A DNA stretch of 64,000 nt from Ectopseudomonas mendocina (GTDB taxonomy: Bacteria > Pseudomonadota > Gammaproteobacteria > Pseudomonadales > Pseudomonadaceae), in assembly GCF_007049795.1 (NCBI RefSeq), contig NZ_SCFY01000018.1:1-64000 (forward strand), read 5' to 3'. Position 1 is the first letter of the stretch. Each line of letters begins with the position of its first letter. A program made the position numbers and the translations under genes. Positions 14,737 through 22,770 of this stretch are shown here, piece by piece. The notes under the pieces are model-generated. The model had not been told where the DNA came from and made no database searches. It saw nothing but the letters and a program-made list of their open reading frames with translations.

Positions 14737-15432
14737 ATGATTTTTGACCTCCACGGATTCGGCCCCGCCCTGGCCGCCGGCACCCTGATGACCATCAAAC
14801 TGGCGCTATCCGCGCTGGCTGTAGGTCTGGTGCTCGGCCTGCTCGGTGCGCTGGCCAAGACTTCGCCGTACAAGCCGTTGCAGTGGCTCGGCGGCAGCTA
14901 TTCCACCCTGGTGCGGGGCATCCCCGAACTGCTCTGGGTACTGCTGATCTATTTCGGCACGGTCGGCCTGATGCGCAGCCTGGCCGATCTGCTTGGTGTC
15001 GAGAGCCTGGAGCTCTCCGCCTTCGCTGCGGGTACCATCGCCCTCGGCCTGTGCTTCGGCGCCTACGCCACCGAAGTGTTCCGCGGCGCCATCCTGGCTA
15101 TCCCCAAGGGCCACCGCGAAGCCGGCCAGGCGCTCGGTATGTCCAAGGGTCGCATTCTCTGGAAGCTGATCCTGCCGCAGATGTGGCGCATCGCCCTACC
15201 CGGCCTGGGTAACCTGTTCATGATTCTGATGAAGGACACCGCGCTGGTGTCGGTAATTGGCCTGGAAGAGATCATGCGCCGGTCGCAGATCGCCGTGACC
15301 GCCAGCAAAGAGCCTTTCACCTTCTACATGGTCGCCGCCTTCATCTATCTGGGCCTGACCGTTCTCGCCATGATCGGCATGCACTTCCTTGAAAGGCGCG
15401 CCAGCCGCGGCTTCGTCCGGAGCGCCTCATGA
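14737..15432 (+). CDS. Amino-acid ABC transporter permease, HisQ-like
   Basis: A 231-aa inner-membrane permease with about five hydrophobic helices. Opening residues MIFDLHGFGPALAAGTLMTI are typical of HisQ/ArtQ. The cytoplasmic EAA loop reads EAGQALGMSKGRILWKLILP (about residues 128-147), the contact site for the ATPase. It pairs with the permease encoded by the next gene, which overlaps it by ATGA at 15429-15432, to form the transmembrane channel. No ribosome site is strong before 14737; translation may rely on the weak purine stretch CGAG. Confidence 0.88.
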   Translation: MIFDLHGFGPALAAGTLMTIKLALSALAVGLVLGLLGALAKTSPYKPLQWLGGSYSTLVRGIPELLWVLLIYFGTVGLMRSLADLLGVESLELSAFAAGTIALGLCFGAYATEVFRGAILAIPKGHREAGQALGMSKGRILWKLILPQMWRIALPGLGNLFMILMKDTALVSVIGLEEIMRRSQIAVTASKEPFTFYMVAAFIYLGLTVLAMIGMHFLERRASRGFVRSAS

Positions 15433-16118
15433 ATTGGGAAGTTATTATCAAATGGCTGCCACGCCTGTCCGAAGGCGCGCTGCTGACCCTCGAACTGGTG
15501 GCCATCGCTGTCGTCGCCGGGCTCATCCTCGCGCTGCCGATGGGCATCGCCCGCGCATCCAAGCACTGGTATGTGCGCGCCCTGCCCTATGGCTACATTT
15601 TCTTCTTCCGCGGCACGCCGCTGCTGGTGCAGTTGTTCCTGATCTATTACGGCCTGGCCCAGTTCGATGCCGTCCGCCAGGGCCCACTCTGGCCCTACCT
15701 GCGCGACCCGTACTGGTGCGCCGTATTGACCATGACGCTGCACACCGCCGCCTATATTGCCGAGATCCTGCGTGGCGCCATTCAGGCCGTACCTCCCGGC
15801 GAGATCGAAGCAGCACGGGCGCTGGGTATGTCGCGACCGCAGGCGATGCTTTACATCATCCTGCCACGCGCTGCTCGCATCGGCTTGCCGGCGTACAGCA
15901 ACGAAGTGATTCTGATGCTCAAGGCCAGCGCCCTGGCCAGCACGGTGACGCTGCTGGAACTGACCGGTATGGCCCGGACCATCATCGCTCGCACCTATTT
16001 GCCAGTGGAGATCTTCTTCGCGGCTGCGATGTTCTACCTGGCGATAACCTTCGTGCTGGTACAGGCCTTCCGCCTGCTCGAACGCTGGCTACGCGTCGAC
16101 GCCTGCCAGGGTCGCTAA
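15429..16118 (+). CDS. Amino-acid ABC transporter permease, HisM-like
   Basis: A 229-aa inner-membrane permease with about five helices, the FFFRGTPLLVQLFLIYYGL segment characteristic of HisM/ArtM, and an EAA loop EIEAARALGMSRPQAMLYII (about residues 125-144). It overlaps the preceding permease by four bases, implying coupled synthesis of the heterodimer. A hairpin at 16124-16154 follows the stop. Together with the ATPase and binding protein it completes a full importer with no missing subunit. Confidence 0.88.
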   Translation: MNWEVIIKWLPRLSEGALLTLELVAIAVVAGLILALPMGIARASKHWYVRALPYGYIFFFRGTPLLVQLFLIYYGLAQFDAVRQGPLWPYLRDPYWCAVLTMTLHTAAYIAEILRGAIQAVPPGEIEAARALGMSRPQAMLYIILPRAARIGLPAYSNEVILMLKASALASTVTLLELTGMARTIIARTYLPVEIFFAAAMFYLAITFVLVQAFRLLERWLRVDACQGR

Positions 16119-16123
16119 GCCAA

Positions 16124-16154
16124 CCGGGCAGCCCTCTTGATGTGGGCCGCCCGG
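16124..16154 (+). terminator. GC-rich hairpin after the transporter operon
   Basis: CCGGGC-A-GCCC (16124-16134) pairs with GGGC-C-GCCCGG (16144-16154) with one mismatch. There is no T-run, so termination would be partial or Rho-assisted before the methyltransferase gene. Confidence 0.45.
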
Positions 16155-16176
16155 CTCAACCAGACGCATACGCACC

Positions 16177-17391
16177 ATGTCCGAGCCCATTCTTACCTCA
16201 GGCGATCTGCTCGCTCGCTTCCAGGCCCTGGACAGTTTTCTTCTGCAGCATCAGGCGCTCTGGCGTCCTCGGCCGTTTCTTTACCTGCAACTGCCATGGG
16301 AAAGCGAGCTGCCAGAGCTGGCCGCCTGGCTACGCAGCCGCTCCCTGGAGCAGGCCGAGGCCAGCGACAACAGCCCTTTCGCCCTCTCTGCACCAGCACC
16401 CTTTCCTGAGCTGGCCCACCGAGCGCAAGCGCTTAGCCAGCTGGGCGAGATTCCAAGCCAGGACAGCCCCCCGCGTGCACACACCTTCAGCGTCGATGTA
16501 CCCGGCAGAAAGCTGGCGCAGATCCAGGCCTTCGCCAGTCACCTGCAGTTTCGCCAGCGCCCCACGCACTGGCTCGACTGGTGTTCCGGCAAAGGCCACC
16601 TCGGTCGCTGGCTGACTCAGGGTGACCAGCACCTGACCTGCCTGGAGTACGATCCGGCACTGATTGAGTCCGGTAGCGCACTGAGCAAGCGCCTGGGATT
16701 GGCTGCCGCCCATCTACAGCAGGATGTGCTGGCCGATGATTGCAGCGAGCGCCTGCGCAAAGAGCACACGCCAGTGGCGCTGCACGCCTGCGGCGACCTG
16801 CACGTCCGCCTGCTGCAACTGGCCAGTCGCAAAGACTGCACCCAATTGGCGGTCGCGCCCTGCTGCTACAACCGTATCGCCGGCATGCAGTACCAGCCGC
16901 TGTCAGCAGCGGCGCAGGGCTCAAGCCTGCAGCTATCACGTGACGATCTCGGCCTGCCACTGAGCGAAACAGTCACCGCCGGTGCTCGCGTGCGCAGACA
17001 ACGCAATCAATCGATGGCCTGGCGCCTGGCTTTCGACCTGCTGCAACGCCAGCTACGTGGCATCGATGAATATCTGCCAACACCATCGCTGTCTAGCGAC
17101 TGGTTCAGCAAACCTTTCGCCAACTTCTGTCATGACCTCGCCAAGCTCCGCGACGTGCCGTTGCCCGGTGAGCAGGACTGGCACGCGCTGGAAGCTCGCG
17201 GCTGGCAACGCCTGGCCGATGTGCGCAACCTGGAACTGCTGCGCAACCTGTTCCGCCGGCCGCTGGAACTCTGGCTATTGCTCGACCGCGCCCTGTACCT
17301 GCAAGAACAGGGCTACAACGTGAAACTGGGTACCTTCTGTGATTACCAGCTGAGCCCGCGCAACCTGCTACTGCTGGCCGAGCGCGCCTGA
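16177..17391 (+). CDS. SAM-dependent methyltransferase-like protein
   Basis: A 404-aa cytoplasmic protein with a class I SAM-binding region: motif I WLDWCSGKGHLGRWL (about 131-145), an acidic residue after strand 2 (TCLEYDPALIESG), HACGDLHVRLL (about 206-216), and the motif IV-like VAPCCYNRI, a Cys-Cys-Tyr-Asn form seen in a conserved group of gammaproteobacterial proteins annotated only as methyltransferase. The N-terminal 120 residues are helical and unassigned. The substrate is unknown. It is separated from the ABC transporter operon by a hairpin and is probably independent of it. Confidence 0.7.
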   Translation: MSEPILTSGDLLARFQALDSFLLQHQALWRPRPFLYLQLPWESELPELAAWLRSRSLEQAEASDNSPFALSAPAPFPELAHRAQALSQLGEIPSQDSPPRAHTFSVDVPGRKLAQIQAFASHLQFRQRPTHWLDWCSGKGHLGRWLTQGDQHLTCLEYDPALIESGSALSKRLGLAAAHLQQDVLADDCSERLRKEHTPVALHACGDLHVRLLQLASRKDCTQLAVAPCCYNRIAGMQYQPLSAAAQGSSLQLSRDDLGLPLSETVTAGARVRRQRNQSMAWRLAFDLLQRQLRGIDEYLPTPSLSSDWFSKPFANFCHDLAKLRDVPLPGEQDWHALEARGWQRLADVRNLELLRNLFRRPLELWLLLDRALYLQEQGYNVKLGTFCDYQLSPRNLLLLAERA

Positions 17392-17643
17392 GTTGCTCAC
17401 AGAAGCTGTGGATAACTCTGTTGATCCTTTCTGGGCAAATGCTTCAAAGCCACTCGGGAATTGCCTCGTAGACATCTGATCATTTTTCGAACAGCCTTCG
17501 AAGCCCTAACAAAAACAATAACTTGCGAAAAATAGTGATCGAACGCACAGAGCCGGTGCGCGACCGTCGCGCGCGCCCTCTCTTTGTGCATAAGCCAAAA
17601 GCTGCTGATAGCCGAGCCCGGAAAAACCCGGCACGAAGGTGGC

Positions 17644-17671
17644 TTTACTTGGGCCGATGAATGGATATAAT
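17644..17671 (+). promoter_or_regulatory. tRNA-Thr promoter
   Basis: A perfect -10 TATAAT (17666-17671) with a 16-bp spacer from TTTACT (17644-17649) and a GC-rich discriminator AGCGGCCC lies 14 bases before the tRNA. This is typical of a stable-RNA sigma-70 promoter. The rest of 17392-17685 shows no gene. Confidence 0.75.
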
Positions 17672-17685
17672 AGCGGCCCTTCAGT

Positions 17686-17761
<76 letters not shown>

Positions 17762-17769
17762 TCTAAATC

Positions 17770-17805
17770 AAGGCTCGCAGCGATGCGGGCCTTTGTGTTT
17801 TATAC
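17770..17805 (+). terminator. tRNA-Thr terminator
   Basis: AAGGCTCGCA (17770-17779) pairs with TGCGGGCCTT (17784-17793), a 10-bp stem with a GCGA tetraloop and one G-T pair, followed by TTTGTGTTTT. Confidence 0.8.
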
Positions 17806-17831
17806 GTTCAATTTTTCTGGGTCGCCCAGAC

Positions 17832-18776
17832 CTATGCATAAGGGCTATCCCAGTAACGCTTGTACATACCGAGCTTCTTCTTCAGCTGCTGAGACATACT
17901 CCTCTCACGCTGCCCCAGCTTATATGCCACTAGCTTGCAGGCGTTGCGGAAAATGGCCGATGGCCACAGATGGAAACGCGCCCCCCCCAGAAAGATCAGC
18001 TCGGATTTGACGAAACGCAGCCCTTCGCCACCCGCGCCACCGAAGCGCTCACGAATCCAGGGCTCACGGGCGTGGAATACCCCCATATCGAAGTAACGGC
18101 GAAACTCTTCCTGCACACTGTAGTTATGCGAGTGCCTACACTTAGCCTCGCCGGCATAGGCGATCTTCCAACCGGCAAGCAACATCTTCGCCGTCGTATA
18201 CATGTCCTCGGCAAAGATCACGTGCTCAGGAAAACCGCCAACGGCTAGCAGTGCCTCACCACGATAGGCCGCGAAGGAGTTGGACATGAACGCCGCCTTG
18301 ATCCCAAGCTCCGGTACGTCCTCAAGTGCTTTCACCTGGGACGTTGCCGAGTAATTGAACAGACGCGCATGCTGCGCCATTGGCGTAGCGTCCAAGTGCG
18401 GTAATTGACGACCACATACGGCGCCGACTTGCTCGTCCGAGAAGGGGGCGAGCAGGTGTTCGATGGCCTCTGAATCCTCGAGGTAAGCGTCCTGGGTCAG
18501 AAAGACATAGATGTCATAACCCGGATTAGCGCCAACCATCATCTGTCGGGTTCCACCATGATTGAACTGACTACTGGGAATGGAGACCATCCCGGGCACA
18601 CGGGCTCGTGCAAGTTCCGCGGTACCGTCCTGCGAACTGGAGTCGACGATGAATAAATCGAAGCTCGCACTCTGGCGTTCCAGCGAATCGAGCAGACGCT
18701 CCAACTCCTTGCGCCCGTTGTAGGTGGGCACGATACAGGCGACGCGCAGGTTCGGATTTACAGCTTGATCAGTCAT
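17832..18776 (-). CDS. GT2 glycosyltransferase, rhamnosyltransferase-like
   Basis: A 314-aa family-2 glycosyltransferase (GT-A fold). It has RVACIVPTYNGRKELERLL near the N-terminus, FIVDSSSQDGT for nucleotide binding, SSQFNHGGTR (a box typical of bacterial rhamnosyltransferases), FLTQDAY in place of a DxD, and the acceptor-side EDMY (catalytic ED). Two C-terminal hydrophobic stretches may bind it to the inner membrane. It would add a sugar, plausibly L-rhamnose, to a lipid-linked repeat unit. The psl run encoded to the right lacks pslC, also a GT2, so this may be its replacement (inference). ATG 18776 has GAGAGG upstream; a longer frame overlaps the epimerase stop. Confidence 0.75.
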   Translation of the reverse strand: MTDQAVNPNLRVACIVPTYNGRKELERLLDSLERQSASFDLFIVDSSSQDGTAELARARVPGMVSIPSSQFNHGGTRQMMVGANPGYDIYVFLTQDAYLEDSEAIEHLLAPFSDEQVGAVCGRQLPHLDATPMAQHARLFNYSATSQVKALEDVPELGIKAAFMSNSFAAYRGEALLAVGGFPEHVIFAEDMYTTAKMLLAGWKIAYAGEAKCRHSHNYSVQEEFRRYFDMGVFHAREPWIRERFGGAGGEGLRFVKSELIFLGGARFHLWPSAIFRNACKLVAYKLGQRERSMSQQLKKKLGMYKRYWDSPYA

Positions 18777-18787
18777 GTGCACACCTC

Positions 18788-19804
18788 TCATTGCCACTCT
18801 TGCGGGCAGCTGCTCTTCCAGTCAGCAAAAGCACTCTCCAGTGTGTACTGATAGGGATAGCCCCTCTCCACCAGGTAGGTAGGCAGAATGTTGTTGGATC
18901 TGACCAGTTTGCGGATGCGTACGGGACTGAAGGGATGCTTGATGCCAAGAGGTTTGGCCACAGCTTCGATCATGTATGCCACTGCCAGCAGCAGCGGGTA
19001 AGGAATCGCTGGCACACGTCGGTTGATGGCTGCCACCTTGCAGACGACCTCGACGTACTCCTGGATGGATGGCCCCGGGTTCATCGACATGTTGAACAGA
19101 TCGACACGAGCCCCCTCCGCCCCCTGTCGCTGCGACACCCACCACATAGCGCTGCACAACTCCTTAACATAGGTGCCTGCTTTGCGGGTCGCACGGTTGC
19201 CCATATAGAAGAAGTAGCGATGCAGTACCGCCTTGATCAATCTGGAAACGTTCCCACCCTCACCCGGCCCGAAAACCACACCAGGCCGCACAATGACCAG
19301 CCGCCGACTGGCAGCATCACGCGCCTGCCAGAGCTGATGAATCTTCTCGGCTACCAACTTGGAGCCACCATAGGCTGTCGCCGGAACCGGTAGCGAGCGC
19401 TCGTCCTTCACGGCATCGCTCGGGCCGTAAGGAGAAATCGAACTGGTGAAGATCATGCGCTTGCAACCCACCTTGTCGGCCCAGGCGCATACGTTCTCCG
19501 CACCTAGCAGGTTGGTTTCGTAATATTCGACATCCTCATGCCCCGGCTCACGGTGCACCGCAGCAAAGTTGGCGATCAGGTCGACCGGCTCAGCAGGCAT
19601 CCACTCGATGGGCTTACGCACATCCCAAAGAACCACTTCGATCCTTGTTGAACTGCTGAGCAGCTGACGCCGAAAGGCACTGGCTTTCTGCTTGAGCGCC
19701 TCATGATCAACGACGTAGACCTTGTCAAAGCCCTGCTCATCGAGAAGAAAGCGGGCGAAGAAACTTCCGATGAATCCCGTGCCACCAAAAATGACCGCAA
19801 TCAT
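18788..19804 (-). CDS. NAD-dependent sugar epimerase/dehydratase
   Basis: A 338-aa extended short-chain dehydrogenase. It has the Rossmann signature GGTGFIGSFFARFL (about 7-20), an acidic residue after strand 2 (VVDHEA), FTSSISPYG with the catalytic Ser, and YGGSK as the Tyr-x3-Lys pair (about 143-147). It acts on a nucleotide sugar as epimerase, dehydratase or reductase; the sequence does not tell which. ATG 19804 is preferred to GTG 19810 because AGGGGG lies 5 bases before it. The GT2 gene begins 11 bases after its stop, so the two form a small operon, possibly making a modified sugar and transferring it. Confidence 0.8.
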   Translation of the reverse strand: MIAVIFGGTGFIGSFFARFLLDEQGFDKVYVVDHEALKQKASAFRRQLLSSSTRIEVVLWDVRKPIEWMPAEPVDLIANFAAVHREPGHEDVEYYETNLLGAENVCAWADKVGCKRMIFTSSISPYGPSDAVKDERSLPVPATAYGGSKLVAEKIHQLWQARDAASRRLVIVRPGVVFGPGEGGNVSRLIKAVLHRYFFYMGNRATRKAGTYVKELCSAMWWVSQRQGAEGARVDLFNMSMNPGPSIQEYVEVVCKVAAINRRVPAIPYPLLLAVAYMIEAVAKPLGIKHPFSPVRIRKLVRSNNILPTYLVERGYPYQYTLESAFADWKSSCPQEWQ

Positions 19805-19938
19805 TGCCACCCCCTAGAAAAACCAAACAGGGCACCCGCGACCTAATCCCGACTCGTCACCACACGGATCTCGGGCCACGACTACCGCGAACCACGATAG
19901 CCAGACCTGCGGCGGGAATCAGGAGGATATGGGTAACA

Positions 19939-20259
19939 CTAGCGCCCTTCTCTGCTGTAATGCGCACCACGGTCATAGACTTCCATGACCTTGCACTCGA
20001 CTCCGTTACTGAACAGCAGTTTGTTGTCGTCCGAATAGGGGACGTAAAAGAGAACGGCATTCTCACTATATGCAGGTTCGAGACACTTATAGGTTCTTAT
20101 ATATAGAAGATCATCCATGGTCGAGTATGTATCGGCAGCATACTTCTTTATCAGCATCCTTATAGGATCGTCATCTGCTGCATGCGCTGCCGAACAGAGC
20201 CCCGCCAAGTAAAAGACTGCGAATATAACAAGGGACTTAGAAATTACCAATCGAAACAT
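19939..20259 (-). CDS. Small secreted hypothetical protein
   Basis: A 106-aa protein with an N-terminal signal peptide (MFRLVISKSLVIFAVFYLAG, then cleavage near AHA-AD at about 28). The mature part of about 78 residues has two cysteines (in YKCLEP and GVECKV) that could form one disulfide. I do not recognise the family. The start at 20259 follows GGAG; upstream in-frame codons would disrupt the signal peptide. Composition is more AT-rich than in the neighbours. It stands alone between the epimerase and a divergent acyltransferase. It may be a periplasmic accessory of the polysaccharide locus, but nothing in its sequence shows this. Confidence 0.55.
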   Translation of the reverse strand: MFRLVISKSLVIFAVFYLAGLCSAAHAADDDPIRMLIKKYAADTYSTMDDLLYIRTYKCLEPAYSENAVLFYVPYSDDNKLLFSNGVECKVMEVYDRGAHYSREGR

Positions 20260-20560
20260 TGATGACTCCATAACCAAACATCGTCCTCTCACGGAACACC
20301 CCGTATAACAACGACCTTAGCTGCAACCGGCGACTCCGATGCAGTCAGGTTAAAGCACCGCCAGCACCGCGCTCAAGCTTCCGAGGCCACTTGCCAGCAC
20401 AAGCTGCATGATGGCATGCTGCCCCATATATCGCACGCAAAACTCCAATAGACCATCACGTCTTGCCTTATATTTTCTGCCAAAGTATTGATGCCATTTT
20501 TTCGACAGTACCGTTCGCTTGTTGGACAGTCACTGCTTTTTGGAATAACGGGAGCGCATT
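20260..20560. other. Divergent intergenic region
   Basis: About 300 bp between the minus-strand secreted-protein gene and the plus-strand acyltransferase gene. It must hold both promoters. I see no strong hairpin, repeat or confident -35/-10 pair. The last 20 bases carry ACGGGAG as the ribosome site of the acyltransferase. Confidence 0.4.
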
Positions 20561-21670
20561 ATGTCCAAATTGAACACTCTGCAGGCATTTCGCTGTATTG
20601 GCCTGACCGGGGTCGTCATTGGCCACATGACGTTCGCTGAAGAGAAATATGCTGGCGCCACTTTATTGCCAGTAGAGATAAAAGACTTCAATCAGCTATT
20701 TATCGATTGGTTTTTTGTCGTCAGTGGTTTCATCATGGTCATGGTTTCTCGAGGAAGATTCCAAGTCCCCAAGGAAATCGCCAAATTCGCATATGCCAGG
20801 GTTGCGCGCATCTATCCACCTTACTGGGTGTACTTCTTCATCACCCTTGCCGTGTTCCTCATCATGCCTCAGTGGATTAATAGCGCGCACGGTGAGCCGA
20901 ATCTCTGGAAATCATTCTTTCTGGTGCCCGACAAGAACCTCCCACTGGTGATGGTGGCTTGGTCGCTGGTCTTCGAAATGTGGTTCTATCTGGTCTTCAC
21001 ATCGCTGATGCTGTTCCGCGAACGCTACCTGCCCTGGATTCTGGCAAGCTGGGCCGGGCTGATCATTTGCGCCAACTTGGCGTTCGATACCTCCAGCTTC
21101 GGTCCTGTCTTGCGCTTGATTCTGCATCCTTACGCAATCGAATTCGTAATGGGAAGCCTGATTGCCCTGTTCTATTTCAGTCCACTGAGTGAGCGCGTCT
21201 CAACCCGCGTGGCTATCGGCATGTTGTTGTTCGTGCCACTGATCGGCGTACCAGTGGGCTACAACCTCGGCCTGTTCCGGGGCGAAGGCCTGGTACGCGT
21301 GTTCAGCCTTGGCACCCTGTTCGGTCTGTTGACCATCGGCGCCACCCTGCTGGAGCGCCGCGACAAACTGAGCGTTCCTAACTTCATGGTTGCCATCGGT
21401 GACAGCTCCTACACCACCTACCTATCGCACCTATTGGTGATCGGCGTGATCGGAAAGCTGTGGGTTCTCTTCGAACTGGCCTCCCCCAGCCTGATGGGCA
21501 ATATCGCATTCCTCGTCATCATGTTCTCAGCAGTGATGATCTATGGGCTGGTGGGCTTCCGCCTCATAGAGGAACCCTTGATGAATGCGGCCAATAATCT
21601 GGGCAAGAAGATCTTCAAGAAGAAACCCGCCCCAAATTCTGCCGCGCTGGCAGCGAAGCACGCAGAGTGA
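20561..21670 (+). CDS. Membrane O-acyltransferase (acyltransferase 3)
   Basis: A 369-aa integral membrane protein of the OafA/acyltransferase-3 family, with about ten hydrophobic helices. Key features are the N-terminal LQAFRCIGLTGVVIGHM (the conserved Arg plus a His in place of the usual VVxxH block), YARVARIYPPYWVYFF (R-x10-type segment), and WSLVFEMWFYLVF (conserved SLxxEMxFYL). It uses an acyl donor to acetylate or acylate sugars at the membrane. It runs opposite to the psl genes and only 10 bases ahead of a second acyltransferase gene, so the two are co-transcribed. It could modify Psl or another surface glycan. Confidence 0.8.
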   Translation: MSKLNTLQAFRCIGLTGVVIGHMTFAEEKYAGATLLPVEIKDFNQLFIDWFFVVSGFIMVMVSRGRFQVPKEIAKFAYARVARIYPPYWVYFFITLAVFLIMPQWINSAHGEPNLWKSFFLVPDKNLPLVMVAWSLVFEMWFYLVFTSLMLFRERYLPWILASWAGLIICANLAFDTSSFGPVLRLILHPYAIEFVMGSLIALFYFSPLSERVSTRVAIGMLLFVPLIGVPVGYNLGLFRGEGLVRVFSLGTLFGLLTIGATLLERRDKLSVPNFMVAIGDSSYTTYLSHLLVIGVIGKLWVLFELASPSLMGNIAFLVIMFSAVMIYGLVGFRLIEEPLMNAANNLGKKIFKKKPAPNSAALAAKHAE

Positions 21671-21680
21671 TGCATCATCC

Positions 21681-22766
21681 ATGAGTATCAGTAGCCCGCG
21701 TCTGCGACAGAACAACTTCGATCTCATTCGCTTGCTGCTGGCATTGGCTGTCTGCCTGTTGCACGCCCATGAGCTCTCGGGTGCCAGCGAGCTGGGTATT
21801 ATCGATACCTTGCTGTCGGGCAAGATCGCCATCGAGTCGTTCTTCGTGATCAGCGGCTTCCTGATCTTCATGAGTTACGAGAAATCCCGGTCTCTGACCA
21901 GCTACTTCGAAAAACGCGCCCGGCGCATCTATCCGGCCTACTTCGTCTCGGTAACGCTGGCAGCGATTCTGCTCTCGAGCATCAGCGACCGCTCGTTGTC
22001 TGCGTACTTCCTGTCCAGCGAGTTCGCCCAGTACCTCACGACCAACCTCGCCTTTCTCAACTTCCTGCAACCGGATTTACCGGGTGTGTTCACAGAAAAC
22101 CGTATGGCCGCCGTCAATGGCGCGCTGTGGACGATCAAGATTGAAGTGATGTTCTACCTGAGTGTTCCAGTGATCGTCTGGCTATGCCGACGCCTGGGAC
22201 GCTCGCGTATCCTGCTGGCATTATTCGTCGCCTCGACAGCCTACTCGCTGATCATGTTCCACCTGCACGAAAGCACGGGCCGAGGCATGTATTTTCAACT
22301 GGAGAAACAGCTGCCCGGGCAACTGCGTTTCTTCATCGCAGGCGCAGCACTCTATTACCTGCTGCCTTTTTTCGAACGCCACGTGAAATGGCTGGTACTG
22401 GCCGCGGCGATCTACTTCCTGGCTCGCCCGCTGATCGAGGTGGAGGCACTCAAGCCGATCGCCCTGGCGATCCTGGTGATCTTCTTTGCGCTGTACAACT
22501 ACGTCGGGAACTTCTGCAAGTTCGGCGACTTCTCCTATGGCGTATATATTCTGCACTTCCCCATCGTGCAGACGATGGTGCATTTCGGCGCCTTCGAGGC
22601 CAATGCCTGGCTGGCTCTGCTGGCCACCGTAGGTCTGACGCTGTGCGCAGCAGCTCTGATGTGGCACGGCGTGGAGAAACGTTGGCTGCACAAGAACAGC
22701 CACTACGTCCAGGCAGGCCAGGAAGGTCAAAGCGATGCCCCAGGCAGCAAGGCCCGAGCGCGGTGA
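21681..22766 (+). CDS. Acyltransferase 3, possible PslL
   Basis: A 361-aa integral membrane acyltransferase with NNFDLIRLLLALAVCLLHAH (conserved Arg and His), ESFFVISGFLIFMSYE, RARRIYPAYF and NGALWTIKIEVMFYLSVP, the standard acyltransferase-3 blocks, and about ten helices. It converges on pslK with 4 bp between stop codons. In P. aeruginosa pslL encodes an acyltransferase downstream of pslK, so by position this is the PslL equivalent, but inverted. ATG 21681 is chosen because an upstream in-frame ATG at 21585 would overlap the previous gene by 86 bp. Its ribosome site is weak, suggesting coupling to the upstream gene. Confidence 0.75.
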   Translation: MSISSPRLRQNNFDLIRLLLALAVCLLHAHELSGASELGIIDTLLSGKIAIESFFVISGFLIFMSYEKSRSLTSYFEKRARRIYPAYFVSVTLAAILLSSISDRSLSAYFLSSEFAQYLTTNLAFLNFLQPDLPGVFTENRMAAVNGALWTIKIEVMFYLSVPVIVWLCRRLGRSRILLALFVASTAYSLIMFHLHESTGRGMYFQLEKQLPGQLRFFIAGAALYYLLPFFERHVKWLVLAAAIYFLARPLIEVEALKPIALAILVIFFALYNYVGNFCKFGDFSYGVYILHFPIVQTMVHFGAFEANAWLALLATVGLTLCAAALMWHGVEKRWLHKNSHYVQAGQEGQSDAPGSKARAR

Positions 22767-22770
22767 ATCC

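Noticed and set aside
13069..14754. A 561-codon minus-strand open frame over the ABC transporter genes
   Set aside because: Spans two well-identified plus-strand genes and their intergenic hairpin. Composition is that of an antisense frame.
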